NCBI RefSeq assembly: GCF_023715205.1
Contig: NZ_JAMBNR010000001.1
Span: forward strand, 310,001-374,000
DNA length: 64,000 nucleotides
Source of the DNA: Mesobacillus maritimus
GTDB lineage: Bacteria; Bacillota; Bacilli; Bacillales; Cytobacillaceae
Direction of reading: 5' to 3'
A program made the translations under genes and the position numbers. Numbering within the stretch: position 1 is the stretch's first letter; every line of letters begins with the position of its first letter. Positions 44,457 through 52,504 of this stretch are shown here, piece by piece. The notes below the pieces were generated by a model, which made no database searches, was not told the DNA's origin, and saw only the letters and a program-made list of their open reading frames with translations.

Positions 44457-44993
44457 TTATGACAACCTTTTTTCTCGCAAGTACTCAAGTTCTTTATCAA
44501 TCATCTGATCGAGCCGAATAATACTCTCCCTCGCTCGCTCCCTCGTAATGGTGCGATAATGATGAGCACCGCCTTCTTCTTCATCCTTTTCATCCGCCCA
44601 TTTCACTATTTTTTGAAGCATTGTGCGATTAATATCATTGGATGGAAGAAAGGAATCTGTATGGAACAATATCGCAAGCGCTGTTGTTTTTGCTTGAATC
44701 GGATTTTCACCTAAGCGAATTAGTAGTTTGTGGGCTCTTTCTGCGCCTTTAATTGGATGAATGTCGTTTTGACGATACAATTCATAATCCCACTTTCCGT
44801 TACGGTACCAAGTAAAATGACCGATATCATGAAGGAATCCTGCTTTTGCTGCGATATCGACATTTTCATTATATTGTTTTGCAAGATGGAAGGCATGATA
44901 AGCGACGGCAATAGCATGAGCAAAACCGGAGCGCTTAACGTATTTTTGTGTAATATGGTGCTCGAAAATATCAATTAAGGTAACATCTCTCAT
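44457..44993 (-). CDS. HD domain metal-dependent phosphohydrolase
   Basis: A 178-residue HD-superfamily protein with the metal-binding pattern GFAHAIAVAYHAFHLA...AGFLHDIGHFTWY (His, His-Asp) and further helices typical of small bacterial HD hydrolases. The start is the ATG at 44993 with GGAGGAGG upstream, and the frame to 45011 lacks one. Substrate (nucleotide or other phosphoester) unknown. A 740-nt intergenic region with a DnaA-box cluster lies upstream. Confidence 0.82.
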   Translation of the reverse strand: MRDVTLIDIFEHHITQKYVKRSGFAHAIAVAYHAFHLAKQYNENVDIAAKAGFLHDIGHFTWYRNGKWDYELYRQNDIHPIKGAERAHKLLIRLGENPIQAKTTALAILFHTDSFLPSNDINRTMLQKIVKWADEKDEEEGGAHHYRTITRERARESIIRLDQMIDKELEYLREKRLS

Positions 44994-45306
44994 ATTTATT
45001 TCCTCCTCCAATCCAAACTATTTGGTCGCTCATTTTGTTGAAAGTGATCATTTAAGGTTCGAATACTAAGATAATTTTCGTGAGGATATCACAGAATAGC
45101 CTTATGAACAAGTACTTTGGTGAAAAAGTTTACAAAATTCAAACAAATACCTTGGGAACAAACTGAAAAATATTCTTTCTTATAGTTTATTTGGATGAAC
45201 CAAGAAATGCCCCATCAATTGACGGACAAATTTTCATAATTGGCAGATCCCAAAGAAATAGCGCTATGCACCTTCTTCCAGTAAATTTTATTGATTTTTC
45301 AAAACA

Positions 45307-45384
45307 TTATCCACATTTTGCAGAAATTATTCACAACCCTCGTCTATCCACAGGGTAATTTGAACTAATTGCTAGTTATCCACA
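45307..45384 (+). promoter_or_regulatory. Cluster of four DnaA boxes
   Basis: TTATCCACA at 45307-45315, TTATTCACA at 45327-45335, CTATCCACA at 45344-45352 and TTATCCACA at 45376-45384, all in one orientation within 78 bp. Three match the TTATNCACA consensus and one differs at the first base. B. subtilis has comparable DnaA-box clusters away from oriC that titrate DnaA. No replication-initiator gene or DUE adjoins, so a second origin is unlikely. Confidence 0.75.
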
Positions 45385-45479
45385 TTTATAAGGAAAACAT
45401 TATTATTTTATCGTTTAAACACTTAAAATATTTCAGGATAATTCCTCTCTTAACTGTATCACTAATAAATAAACAACTG

Positions 45480-45518
45480 TTTCACTTTCGTTAGTACCAG
45501 GTGCTAATGAAAGTGAAA
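45480..45518. repeat. Imperfect 15-nt inverted repeat
   Basis: TTTCACTTTC-g-TTAG (45480-45494) against CTAA-t-GAAAGTGAAA (45504-45518) with a 9-nt loop. The single mismatch would be a G-U pair in RNA. No T run follows. It lies within the gene-free region 44994-45738 along with the DnaA boxes and a repeat fragment. Confidence 0.65.
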
Positions 45519-45596
45519 GAATGTCTCTCTCGGGTGGACACGGCGGTATTTTCAATTTAACTCCTCCCCTCCCCTCTCTTTCAATTCATTACAAAA

Positions 45597-45688
45597 GGCT
45601 ATTTGCTTAAAATTGTTGTTAAAGTCCAAAAGCCGTTTGTAATTCAAAAATCGTCATCCCGTTTGCTAAAATTAAATTCACAAGCTCA
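45597..45688 (+). repeat. MITE-like dispersed repeat, left-half copy
   Basis: GGCTATTTGCTTAAAATTGT + TGTTAAAGTCCAAAAGCCG matches the left half of the copy at 44257, up to the CACAAGCTC segment. The right half is missing. Confidence 0.6.
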
Positions 45689-45705
45689 AAAAAACCTACA
45701 AAAAA

Positions 45706-45730
45706 ACTGCAATGCGCGATGCATTGCAGT
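45706..45730 (-). terminator. Intrinsic terminator after SDR gene
   Basis: ACTGCAATGC / GCATTGCAGT perfect 10-bp stem followed by seven T on the minus strand. Confidence 0.85.
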
Positions 45731-45738
45731 TTCTAATT

Positions 45739-46455
45739 TTATGGATTAGTAGACCAAAGACCAGCAGATTTAACAAATACACGTGGATGTAATTTTAATT
45801 GAGAAACAATCATTTCGGCTAAGTCCTCTGGTTGCATTACACTATCAGTATTATCACCAACTAACTTGTTCTCAACAGCCAAATCAGTTGCAACCGTACT
45901 AGGAGTCATAGCAGTTACACGAATATTGTGTTTACGAACCTCCATTAATAAAGATTCCGTTAGACCTAAAACAGCGAATTTAGATGCACTATAGGCACTG
46001 GTCACTGGTGCTCCTTTTTGACCGGCAGTCGATGAAATATTAATAATATCTCCTGTCTTACGCTCAATCATTTCTGGAAGCACAGCTCTGGTAACATAAT
46101 AGGTACCCATTAAATTTACTTGAATGATTTTTTCCCACTCAGCTGGTTCAAGTTCTAAAAAACCACCAAATTTAGCTGTCCCAGCATTGTTTATCAAAAT
46201 ATCAATAGGACCAAGTTCTCCTTTAATATGGTCGACAGCATGCTGAACAGAATCGATATCAGATACGTCTGCGGCAGCTCCAGCAACATTTACATCATAT
46301 TCTTCCAGTTCTTCTGTTACTTTCTCTAAATTAGATAGAGTTAGGCCTAGTAAACCAATGTTCACACCTTCTTTTGCTAGTGCAATGGCTGTTGCACGTC
46401 CAATCCCTCTTCCAGCCCCTGTAATTAAGGCCGTTTTTCCTTTTAAAGATTGCAT
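45739..46455 (-). CDS. Short-chain dehydrogenase/reductase (3-ketoacyl-ACP reductase-like)
   Basis: Classical SDR of 238 residues: cofactor motif [12 protein letters not shown] (12-23), NNAG (89-92) and the catalytic triad Ser142, Tyr155, Lys159 (YSASK). The small size and FabG-like sequence suggest an NADP(H)-dependent ketoacyl reductase. With no fatty-acid genes nearby the true substrate is open. It stands alone with a strong terminator. Confidence 0.87.
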   Translation of the reverse strand: MQSLKGKTALITGAGRGIGRATAIALAKEGVNIGLLGLTLSNLEKVTEELEEYDVNVAGAAADVSDIDSVQHAVDHIKGELGPIDILINNAGTAKFGGFLELEPAEWEKIIQVNLMGTYYVTRAVLPEMIERKTGDIINISSTAGQKGAPVTSAYSASKFAVLGLTESLLMEVRKHNIRVTAMTPSTVATDLAVENKLVGDNTDSVMQPEDLAEMIVSQLKLHPRVFVKSAGLWSTNP

Positions 46456-46541
46456 ATTATAACTCCTCCCATAGTTCCTCTTGAGGTTTTGCCCTCAGAT
46501 GAAAAATTTTATCACAAAAAATAGTTTTCCCAAAAATAAAA

Positions 46542-46720
46542 GGCTGTTTTCGTAAAAGATTATTGTTATTACCCTAAAGGGGATTTTTACGTAATTGTGC
46601 CTTTTCTTATGTTTAAATTAAGTTTGTAAGCTTTTTCTCATAAGTGAAAGCTATTTTATTTTATAACCTAGCTTCTTTCAGCCATAATTTTTGTTCATAA
46701 GAACAGTTTGATAATAGAGC
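46542..46720 (+). repeat. MITE-like dispersed repeat, complete copy
   Basis: About 179 bp from GGCTGTTTTCGTAAAAGATT to GTTTGATAATAGAGC. It has the same internal order as the 44257 copy (AAGTTTGTAAGCTTTTTCTC). AATAAAA-type sequence flanks both ends, which may be a target duplication or just A-rich context. Confidence 0.7.
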
Positions 46721-46727
46721 TAAATAA

Positions 46728-46745
46728 AAAAACCAACAAGATTGT
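46728..46745 (-). terminator. Intrinsic terminator after nitrilase-family gene
   Basis: ACCAACA / TGTTGGT hairpin with seven T on the minus strand. Coordinates are good to a few bases. Confidence 0.7.
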
Positions 46746-46776
46746 TGGTCTGAAAACGAATTGGCTTTTTATTTGT

Positions 46777-47652
46777 TTAAAATGTTTTTTCCCTTTGTTC
46801 CCAGTCTGGATATAAATCTGTTCTTCGATCACGCCATGTAGTAACAGAACCACGTTCACGAACCTCATATAATAAACTTAGATCCAAGTCCGCTGTGACA
46901 AGCATATCATTGTTCAATTCTCCTTCAACTTGAAGACCTTTAGGAGGAAACGGAATATCATTAGGCGTAATAACAGCAGCCTGCCCAAAGTTTGCTCTCA
47001 TAAAATCAACAGTTGGCAAGCTTCCCACCGTACCAGTCAATACTACAAATATTTGATTTTCAATAGCTCTTGCATGGCTTGTATAGCGCACTCTGTGGAA
47101 TCCGTGACGATCATCTGTACAAGACGGACAAAAAATGACATCTGCTCCCTTTGCTTTGGCCATTCGAACAATCTCAGGAAATTCAATATCATAGCAAGTC
47201 AACAAGGCAATTCGGCCTTTCGCTGTATCAAATACTTTAAATTCTGAACCCGGGGACATATTCCATTCATTAACTTCCGTTGGTGTAATATGGAGTTTCG
47301 CTTGCTCTTCAATTTGACCATTCGGATAAAAAAGGTGAGCCACATTAAAAAGCTTCCCTTCTCTCGCAACTACATGAGTACCACCAATGATATGCATTCC
47401 TGTTTTAAGCGCTAATTTTTGAAATAAATTTAAATATTGGTCAGTAAATCCAGGTAATTCATTTATTGTTAGACTCGGCTGCTGATCACTGCCAATTGAT
47501 AGTAATTGAGTGGTGAAAAACTCAGGAAATAAAACAAACTCAGAATCATACTCTTGAGCTGTTTTAATATAATGTTCGCATTGAGCTGCAAATTCTTCAA
47601 ATGACCGAATGGTATGAAGATGATATTGAACTGCTGAAACTCTCATTTTCAT
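46777..47652 (-). CDS. Carbon-nitrogen hydrolase (nitrilase superfamily)
   Basis: A 291-residue amidase-type enzyme with the full catalytic triad: Glu44 (FPEFFTT), Lys119 (EEQAKLHITPTE) and Cys153 (LLTCYDIEFPE). It most resembles the nitrilase-superfamily branch annotated as C-N hydrolases or N-carbamoyl/omega-amidases acting on short amides. The exact substrate cannot be read from sequence. It is monocistronic. The 330 nt upstream (47653-47982) hold no gene, only a set of phased CTATCAAAT repeats. Confidence 0.85.
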   Translation of the reverse strand: MKMRVSAVQYHLHTIRSFEEFAAQCEHYIKTAQEYDSEFVLFPEFFTTQLLSIGSDQQPSLTINELPGFTDQYLNLFQKLALKTGMHIIGGTHVVAREGKLFNVAHLFYPNGQIEEQAKLHITPTEVNEWNMSPGSEFKVFDTAKGRIALLTCYDIEFPEIVRMAKAKGADVIFCPSCTDDRHGFHRVRYTSHARAIENQIFVVLTGTVGSLPTVDFMRANFGQAAVITPNDIPFPPKGLQVEGELNNDMLVTADLDLSLLYEVRERGSVTTWRDRRTDLYPDWEQREKTF

Positions 47653-47868
47653 CCGTTAATCCCCCCAAAAAATGCTACTGTAACTCAACCGGTTAAAACC
47701 ATGACAATCATTATATAGCATAATAGTAGCAAGCGATACCATTTGGGGTGAAAAAAAAACAAAAATAAAACTGACGAATATTGGCAAAAGCAGAGACAAA
47801 TCGGCTTATGAATATAATTGTAAGATTAAAAACATTGTCGATTATTTATAGCAGATAGATAGCATAAA

Positions 47869-47898
47869 CTATCAAATGTCTATCAAATACTATCTTAT
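47869..47898 (+). repeat. Three phased short direct repeats
   Basis: CTATCAAAT at 47869 and 47880, and CTATCTTAT at 47890, are spaced 10-11 bp apart, about one helical turn. They lie in the gene-free stretch between the nitrilase-family and LD-carboxypeptidase genes. Confidence 0.4.
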
Positions 47899-47982
47899 TG
47901 TTATTTTAACTGTCGAACCATGAGAATTTGTCAACTTATGCGCTTCCCCGAGAAATACCTTTTTTATGTTCTGTTAAACTTT

Positions 47983-48894
47983 TTACAAGACACCACTTTC
48001 AATTAAAACTTCCTGCTTTCTAGTATCAATCATTGCGTTAACACCGAGTGGAACAGCCAGATTTGGCGAACAGTGGCCTACTTTAAAGCCTTTCATTGCT
48101 GGTTTATTTGCAAGCCTCAGATAATGTAAGATAACTTCCTCTGTGCTAAAAGAAGGACCCGAGTCAGCTGTGCATTCGTGGAAATCCCCAATTAGGATCC
48201 CTGAACAATCGGTGAGTTTTCCCGCCATATATAATTGGTTTAACATTCGATCGACGGCACGTGGTTGCTCCTTAATTTCTTCGATTAATAATACTTTCCC
48301 TGTTGTATCAAGTTCAAACTTTGTACCTAAACTACTCGTCAATAACGTAAGGTTTCCACCAATTAGCGGGCCGAATGCATATCCGTCAATAACAGATTGT
48401 TCATTATTGCTTGAGATGTTGACTGGGTTAGAGTCAAACAATTGTGTGATTGATTGCTTTGTTTGTTCTTCAACAAATTCATTTCCAAAGTCAGAGGCAA
48501 GCATTGGACCGTGAAATGTAACTAAACCAGTATGTTTCCCAATTGCCAAATGCAAAAATGTGATGTCACTGTAACCCCATAAAATCTTCGGGTTGTTTTG
48601 AATTAGGGAATAGTTAATCATTGGAGCTAACCTCGCCGCTCCATATCCACCTCTCGCACAAAAAATGGCTTTGACTTCTGGGTCTTCGAACATGGTATGA
48701 AGATCTTCTAATCGGTCGATGTCTGTTCCGGCTAAGTAACCATATTTATCGTAAACATGACGCCCCAATTTCAACTTTAATCCTAGTTCATTTAGAAAAA
48801 TGAGACCTTTTTCGAGTTTTTCGGGTTGAGGAATTCCTGAAGGTGCGATAATCCCTACTGTATCGCCCTTTTGGAGTCGCTTTGGTTTCATCAT
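47983..48894 (-). CDS. LD-carboxypeptidase (S66 family, LdcA/MccF type)
   Basis: Serine peptidase of 303 residues that removes the terminal D-Ala from murein tetrapeptides (LdcA), or in some members cleaves microcin-like nucleotide peptides (MccF). Motifs: GDTVGIIAPSG, the YLAGTD segment, CARGGYGAARL, the nucleophile in WGYSD (Ser109), and C-terminal GHCSPNLAVPLG supplying the catalytic His. No signal peptide, so it is cytoplasmic, fitting cell-wall recycling. Start at 48894, with GGGGG 8 nt upstream. Confidence 0.88.
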   Translation of the reverse strand: MMKPKRLQKGDTVGIIAPSGIPQPEKLEKGLIFLNELGLKLKLGRHVYDKYGYLAGTDIDRLEDLHTMFEDPEVKAIFCARGGYGAARLAPMINYSLIQNNPKILWGYSDITFLHLAIGKHTGLVTFHGPMLASDFGNEFVEEQTKQSITQLFDSNPVNISSNNEQSVIDGYAFGPLIGGNLTLLTSSLGTKFELDTTGKVLLIEEIKEQPRAVDRMLNQLYMAGKLTDCSGILIGDFHECTADSGPSFSTEEVILHYLRLANKPAMKGFKVGHCSPNLAVPLGVNAMIDTRKQEVLIESGVL

Positions 48895-49057
48895 AATTGA
48901 TTCCCCCTTCATTAGAGGTAATCTATGTGTGAAAGGCAGTTTTATGCATTGCTTATCGAGAAAGAATGTTGGTCATACACTCCACTAGTACAAGCATATG
49001 ATTTAGTAAGAGAATCCAAGCTATACTGCAGGGTAAAAGCAATGGGGGTGTATGTTT

Positions 49058-49354
49058 TTGAAGAACTTTATTAAATTGATTTTATTTGTTGGCGTTTTAA
49101 TAGTCGCGATTGAGCTAACGCTCGATGAAGTCCTGAAGTCAACTTCTGAAGAAGCAATAACAGTAACGAGCTTTAAAACAAAAGAGGAAAATGTACAATT
49201 TCCTGAATTAGAAATGTTTCTTGTTAGTCAAGACGTAATTGAAGGGGAAGTAGTGGAAACCTATCAAGAATACGAAGTTTACTATGATGGAAATGGAGAA
49301 ATGATCAAAAAGGAACCCACATCAAATTATGATTATATTCGTTATAAACAATAA
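49058..49354 (+). CDS. Small membrane-anchored hypothetical protein
   Basis: A 98-residue protein I do not recognise. An N-terminal hydrophobic segment (KLILFVGVLIVAIELTL) is followed by an acidic, Tyr-rich soluble part ending YEVYYDGNGEMIKKEPTSNY. This would face outside if the helix is a signal-anchor. TTG at 49058 has GGGGGTG at good spacing. The ATG at 49052 lies too close to it. A shared terminator separates it from the convergent aspartokinase gene. Confidence 0.65.
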   Translation: MKNFIKLILFVGVLIVAIELTLDEVLKSTSEEAITVTSFKTKEENVQFPELEMFLVSQDVIEGEVVETYQEYEVYYDGNGEMIKKEPTSNYDYIRYKQ

Positions 49355-49359
49355 GAAAG

Positions 49360-49392
49360 AGGAGCCAACGCTTGTACACGTTGACTCCTCTT
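49360..49392. terminator. Bidirectional intrinsic terminator
   Basis: AAGAGGAG-CAACG / CGTTG-CTCCTCTT hairpin between the small membrane protein and aspartokinase genes. T run on the plus strand. Confidence 0.75.
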
Positions 49393-49403
49393 TTACACTT
49401 TGG

Positions 49404-50765
49404 TTATGCGATAACCCTTGCAAAAAACTCATTATATAATGATTGAACCGCTCGTTTTTCATCAGCTTCCTTGACACCAAACATCATACTTACTTCAGAA
49501 GAGCCTTGGTTAATCATTTCGATATTTACACCACTGGTTGCTAATGCTTTGGCAGCACGAGACATGGTACCGACATTACAGCGCATTCCTTCTCCAACAA
49601 CCATAATCAGACTAAGATTATGCTGAATTTTCACTTCATCTGCTTCCAATTCATTTTTAATCCGCTGTAAGATTTCCTTTTCAAAAAGAAAACTCATTTG
49701 ATCTTGACGGAGAATTATCGAAATATCATCAATTCCTGAAGGCAAGTGTTCGTAGGATAGCTGATACTCCTCTAATATTTGTAAGAGTTTTCGACCAAAG
49801 CCAATTTCTCGGTTCATTAAGTATTTGCTTACATATATGCTACAAAAACCTTTATCGCTGGCGATGCCAACGACAGGACCATTTGTGTTCTTTCGTTCGC
49901 TCACAATTCTAGTTCCGGGTGCATCAGGATTATTTGTATTCCGTACATGGACAGGGATGCCAGCATGAAAAGCCGGCATAAGGGCTTCATCATGAAAAAC
50001 AGAAAAACCAGCATAAGATAGTTCGCGCATTTCACGATATGTCAGTTCCCTAATTTCTTTAGGGTTTTCCACAATTCCTGGATTTACTGAACAAACTGCA
50101 TTTACATCAGTAAAATTTTCATAAACATCCGCCTTTACCCCGTTTGCTAAAATCGATCCCGTGATATCCGAACCACTTCTTGAAAACGTGACGATATCCC
50201 CTTTTTCGGTGTAGCCAAAGAACCCTGGAATGACCAGGATACCAGATCTTTTCCTCAGTTCATATAAAGAATCATAAGCTTCGGGTAGTACTTGGGCACT
50301 CCCCGGTTCATCACTTACTAGTAAACCAGCCTCTTTTGGGTTGACATATTCTGCCTCAAGTCCGCGAGATTTGAAATATGCGGCTACCAATTTCGCATTG
50401 TTATCTTCTCCGCTCGCTTTTACAGATTCAATAAAATGAGCTGAATCTTTCGAGCGATCGGCTAGTAATTTAAGTAAGTCATCAGAAATAATTTCAATAA
50501 TTTCATTTGAGAGACCCAACTCATTCGCGATGGATGTATACCGTTGGATGACAGTATCAAAGTATTCTCCACCATCCCCTGTCTCTAGTACCTGCTCTGC
50601 ACAAGCAATTAATAGGTCTGTTACTTTAATGTCATCGGGATAACGTTTTCCTGGAGCAGATACGACGACCACTTTGCGGTCTGGGTCCGCAGTAACAATA
50701 TTAAATACTTTCTCAACTTGTACACCGGAGGCTAAAGATGAGCCCCCGAATTTAACGACTTTCAT
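49404..50765 (-). CDS. thrD: Aspartate kinase, aspartokinase III type (YclM/ThrD-like)
   Basis: Phosphorylates aspartate, the first step to lysine, threonine and methionine. The 453-residue length and N-terminus VKFGGSSLASGVQVEKVFNI fit monofunctional aspartokinase III (B. subtilis YclM, 454). The kinase motif GFFGYTEKGDIVTFSRSGSD is followed by two C-terminal ACT domains (GFCSIYVSKYLM, and VVGEGMRCNVGTMSRAAKAL), which bind feedback effectors. It stands alone. No lysine riboswitch or T-box is visible in the 120 nt upstream. Confidence 0.9.
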   Translation of the reverse strand: MKVVKFGGSSLASGVQVEKVFNIVTADPDRKVVVVSAPGKRYPDDIKVTDLLIACAEQVLETGDGGEYFDTVIQRYTSIANELGLSNEIIEIISDDLLKLLADRSKDSAHFIESVKASGEDNNAKLVAAYFKSRGLEAEYVNPKEAGLLVSDEPGSAQVLPEAYDSLYELRKRSGILVIPGFFGYTEKGDIVTFSRSGSDITGSILANGVKADVYENFTDVNAVCSVNPGIVENPKEIRELTYREMRELSYAGFSVFHDEALMPAFHAGIPVHVRNTNNPDAPGTRIVSERKNTNGPVVGIASDKGFCSIYVSKYLMNREIGFGRKLLQILEEYQLSYEHLPSGIDDISIILRQDQMSFLFEKEILQRIKNELEADEVKIQHNLSLIMVVGEGMRCNVGTMSRAAKALATSGVNIEMINQGSSEVSMMFGVKEADEKRAVQSLYNEFFARVIA

Positions 50766-50886
50766 AGTTCATCCCCCGTATTTTAGATTTGTTTTCCATT
50801 ATCCCTTTTTACCTAATAAGATGCAAGAATTTTCTCCCTTATTAGAAGAATCTACAAAACAGAAGATACACTGAAAACGAATTTTT

Positions 50887-51519
50887 CTATTTGAAGCGAT
50901 CAGTATTTGTCAACTCGAGAAAATGAGTTAGTATTCTTGCGGTGAGTCCCCAAATGACATAACCTTCATAAGTGTAGAATTGCTCTTCTAGTTGACGCAT
51001 TTGCCAATTGTAATTTTCGCCACCCACAATTAAATCAAACGGAAACCCATCTTCAGGTTCGACTTGAAAATTAATTTTATACCGATCAGGTTCGGTCTCA
51101 CGAAGGTAAGATAGTGGCACGGTAAAAATTTGCCCTACTTCGTCTGGGTTCGGCTTTAACTGGGTAATATCTTCGATTAATCCAACATACGGATAGATGA
51201 TGGTGCCAAATGCAGAGACCATATAATCTAAAGGGACTACATTTGAAATATTGCTTTGATCGATTCCAAGTTCCTCCGTGGTTTCCCTTATCGCACAGGC
51301 CATTCCCGTAGGATCAGTTTTCTCCATTTTCCCTCCTGGGAAACAGACTTCATTTGGCTGCCGACGTAAATGACTGGCTCGAACCTCGAATAAGATATGC
51401 GTTTCTCCGTCTTTTTTTACGAGAGGTAAAAGGACGGAAACTTGAAAAAAGTCGTCTTCACCAAGAATTTTCGGTTTCCTACCAGACAAGTTCTTTAAGA
51501 TGGTTTCAGCTTCCATCAA
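50887..51519 (-). CDS. Nudix hydrolase, CoA pyrophosphatase type
   Basis: A 210-residue Nudix protein. The Nudix box CFPGGKMEKTDPTGMACAIR + ETTEELGI has all Gx5Ex7REUxEExGU positions. The upstream LRRQPNEVCFPGG stretch is the UPF0035 feature of CoA diphosphatases (NudL/PCD1), which cleave CoA to phosphopantetheine and 3',5'-ADP. Cytoplasmic and monocistronic. Confidence 0.87.
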   Translation of the reverse strand: MMEAETILKNLSGRKPKILGEDDFFQVSVLLPLVKKDGETHILFEVRASHLRRQPNEVCFPGGKMEKTDPTGMACAIRETTEELGIDQSNISNVVPLDYMVSAFGTIIYPYVGLIEDITQLKPNPDEVGQIFTVPLSYLRETEPDRYKINFQVEPEDGFPFDLIVGGENYNWQMRQLEEQFYTYEGYVIWGLTARILTHFLELTNTDRFK

Positions 51520-51683
51520 TATTCACCTCTTTCTCAACGCTACTTATTCTATTATACATCGAATCATTAAAAAGAATGTTGAAGAACGTTATCACGAGAA
51601 TCGAGAACGACGTACTGTAAAATTTGTGTCTAAATTTCATAATGGGTAGAATAAGGGACAAACGATATAAGGAGTTTATACCG

Positions 51684-52472
51684 ATGACCTACAAAATCCT
51701 TTTTCTAGATATTGATGGCACCATCCTTCAACCTAATCATTCTATCGAGGATTCCACGAAGCAAGCGGTTTTACAAGTACAAGCGCAAGGAATCGAAACT
51801 TTTCTTGCAACAGGAAGGCCCGTACACGAAATAAAAGAAATCGGGGATGAGTTAAAAATCTCATCCTTTATTGGCTATAATGGTGCGTTAGCTCTTTATA
51901 ATGGAAAACAAATTTTTGCTGAACCAATGAAAGAACAAACTGTTCATCGTCTTCTTGAAGTAGCTAAAAAAAACCAGCACGAAATGGTCCTTTATACAGA
52001 TAATGCGAATTACTTTACCTCCCTGGCCCACCCTTCTGTGACCGAATTTATTAAAGCATTTAGGTTGCGGAACAATAAGGTTTATCAACAAGATAAAGCC
52101 AATCAGGTTCTGGGAATGACGATTATTATGAATGGAGAAAATGACCAATACTCTTATTCCCTAGAAGACGGTATTCATTTTTCACAAGTGAATGTTGATG
52201 GAATGCGACATTGCTTTGATATCATACGAAATCAAGTTAACAAAGGAGTCGGGATTCAACTATTACTAAAGGAATTAAATATCGAAAAAGAACAAGCAAT
52301 TGCTTTCGGGGATGGAATGAACGATAAAGAAATGCTGCAGGCTGTAGGAGAAGGATTTGCAATGGGCAATGCCCATGAAGATTTATTTCAGTATGCGGAT
52401 CATAAAACCACCTCAGTAACAGACTCTGGTGTCTATAATGGCTTGAAATTCTTAGGGTTAATAAAAGAATAA
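51684..52472 (+). CDS. Cof-type HAD-IIB phosphatase
   Basis: A 262-residue HAD hydrolase acting on small phosphorylated metabolites. Motif I LFLDIDGTIL (nucleophile Asp), motif II FLATGRP, a type IIB cap, and motifs III/IV KGVGIQLLL and AFGDGMNDKEMLQ. The start is the ATG at 51684 with AAGGAG upstream, since the open frame to 51624 would add 20 atypical residues. B. subtilis has many paralogues, so no symbol is given. Confidence 0.88.
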   Translation: MTYKILFLDIDGTILQPNHSIEDSTKQAVLQVQAQGIETFLATGRPVHEIKEIGDELKISSFIGYNGALALYNGKQIFAEPMKEQTVHRLLEVAKKNQHEMVLYTDNANYFTSLAHPSVTEFIKAFRLRNNKVYQQDKANQVLGMTIIMNGENDQYSYSLEDGIHFSQVNVDGMRHCFDIIRNQVNKGVGIQLLLKELNIEKEQAIAFGDGMNDKEMLQAVGEGFAMGNAHEDLFQYADHKTTSVTDSGVYNGLKFLGLIKE

Positions 52473-52474
52473 GC

Positions 52475-52499
52475 AGCTGTTTTAAACCAAACAGCTGCC
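52475..52499. terminator. Hairpin after HAD gene
   Basis: GCAGCTGTTT / AAACAGCTGC perfect 10-bp stem between two convergent genes, without a good T run. Possibly a weak terminator. Confidence 0.45.
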
Positions 52500-52504
52500 T
52501 TCAC

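Noticed and set aside
45050-45075. Possible tRNA T-arm (GGTTCGAATAC), considered as a Sec tRNA candidate
   Set aside because: No acceptor stem, anticodon arm or long variable arm could be built around it.
45307-45384. A second chromosomal or plasmid replication origin
   Set aside because: There is no initiator gene, no iterons beyond DnaA boxes and no clear unwinding element. The surrounding genes are ordinary chromosomal ones. A DnaA-box cluster is the safer call.
48143-48514. 123-residue ORF antisense to the LD-carboxypeptidase gene
   Set aside because: Shadow of a real gene. No start signal or domain.
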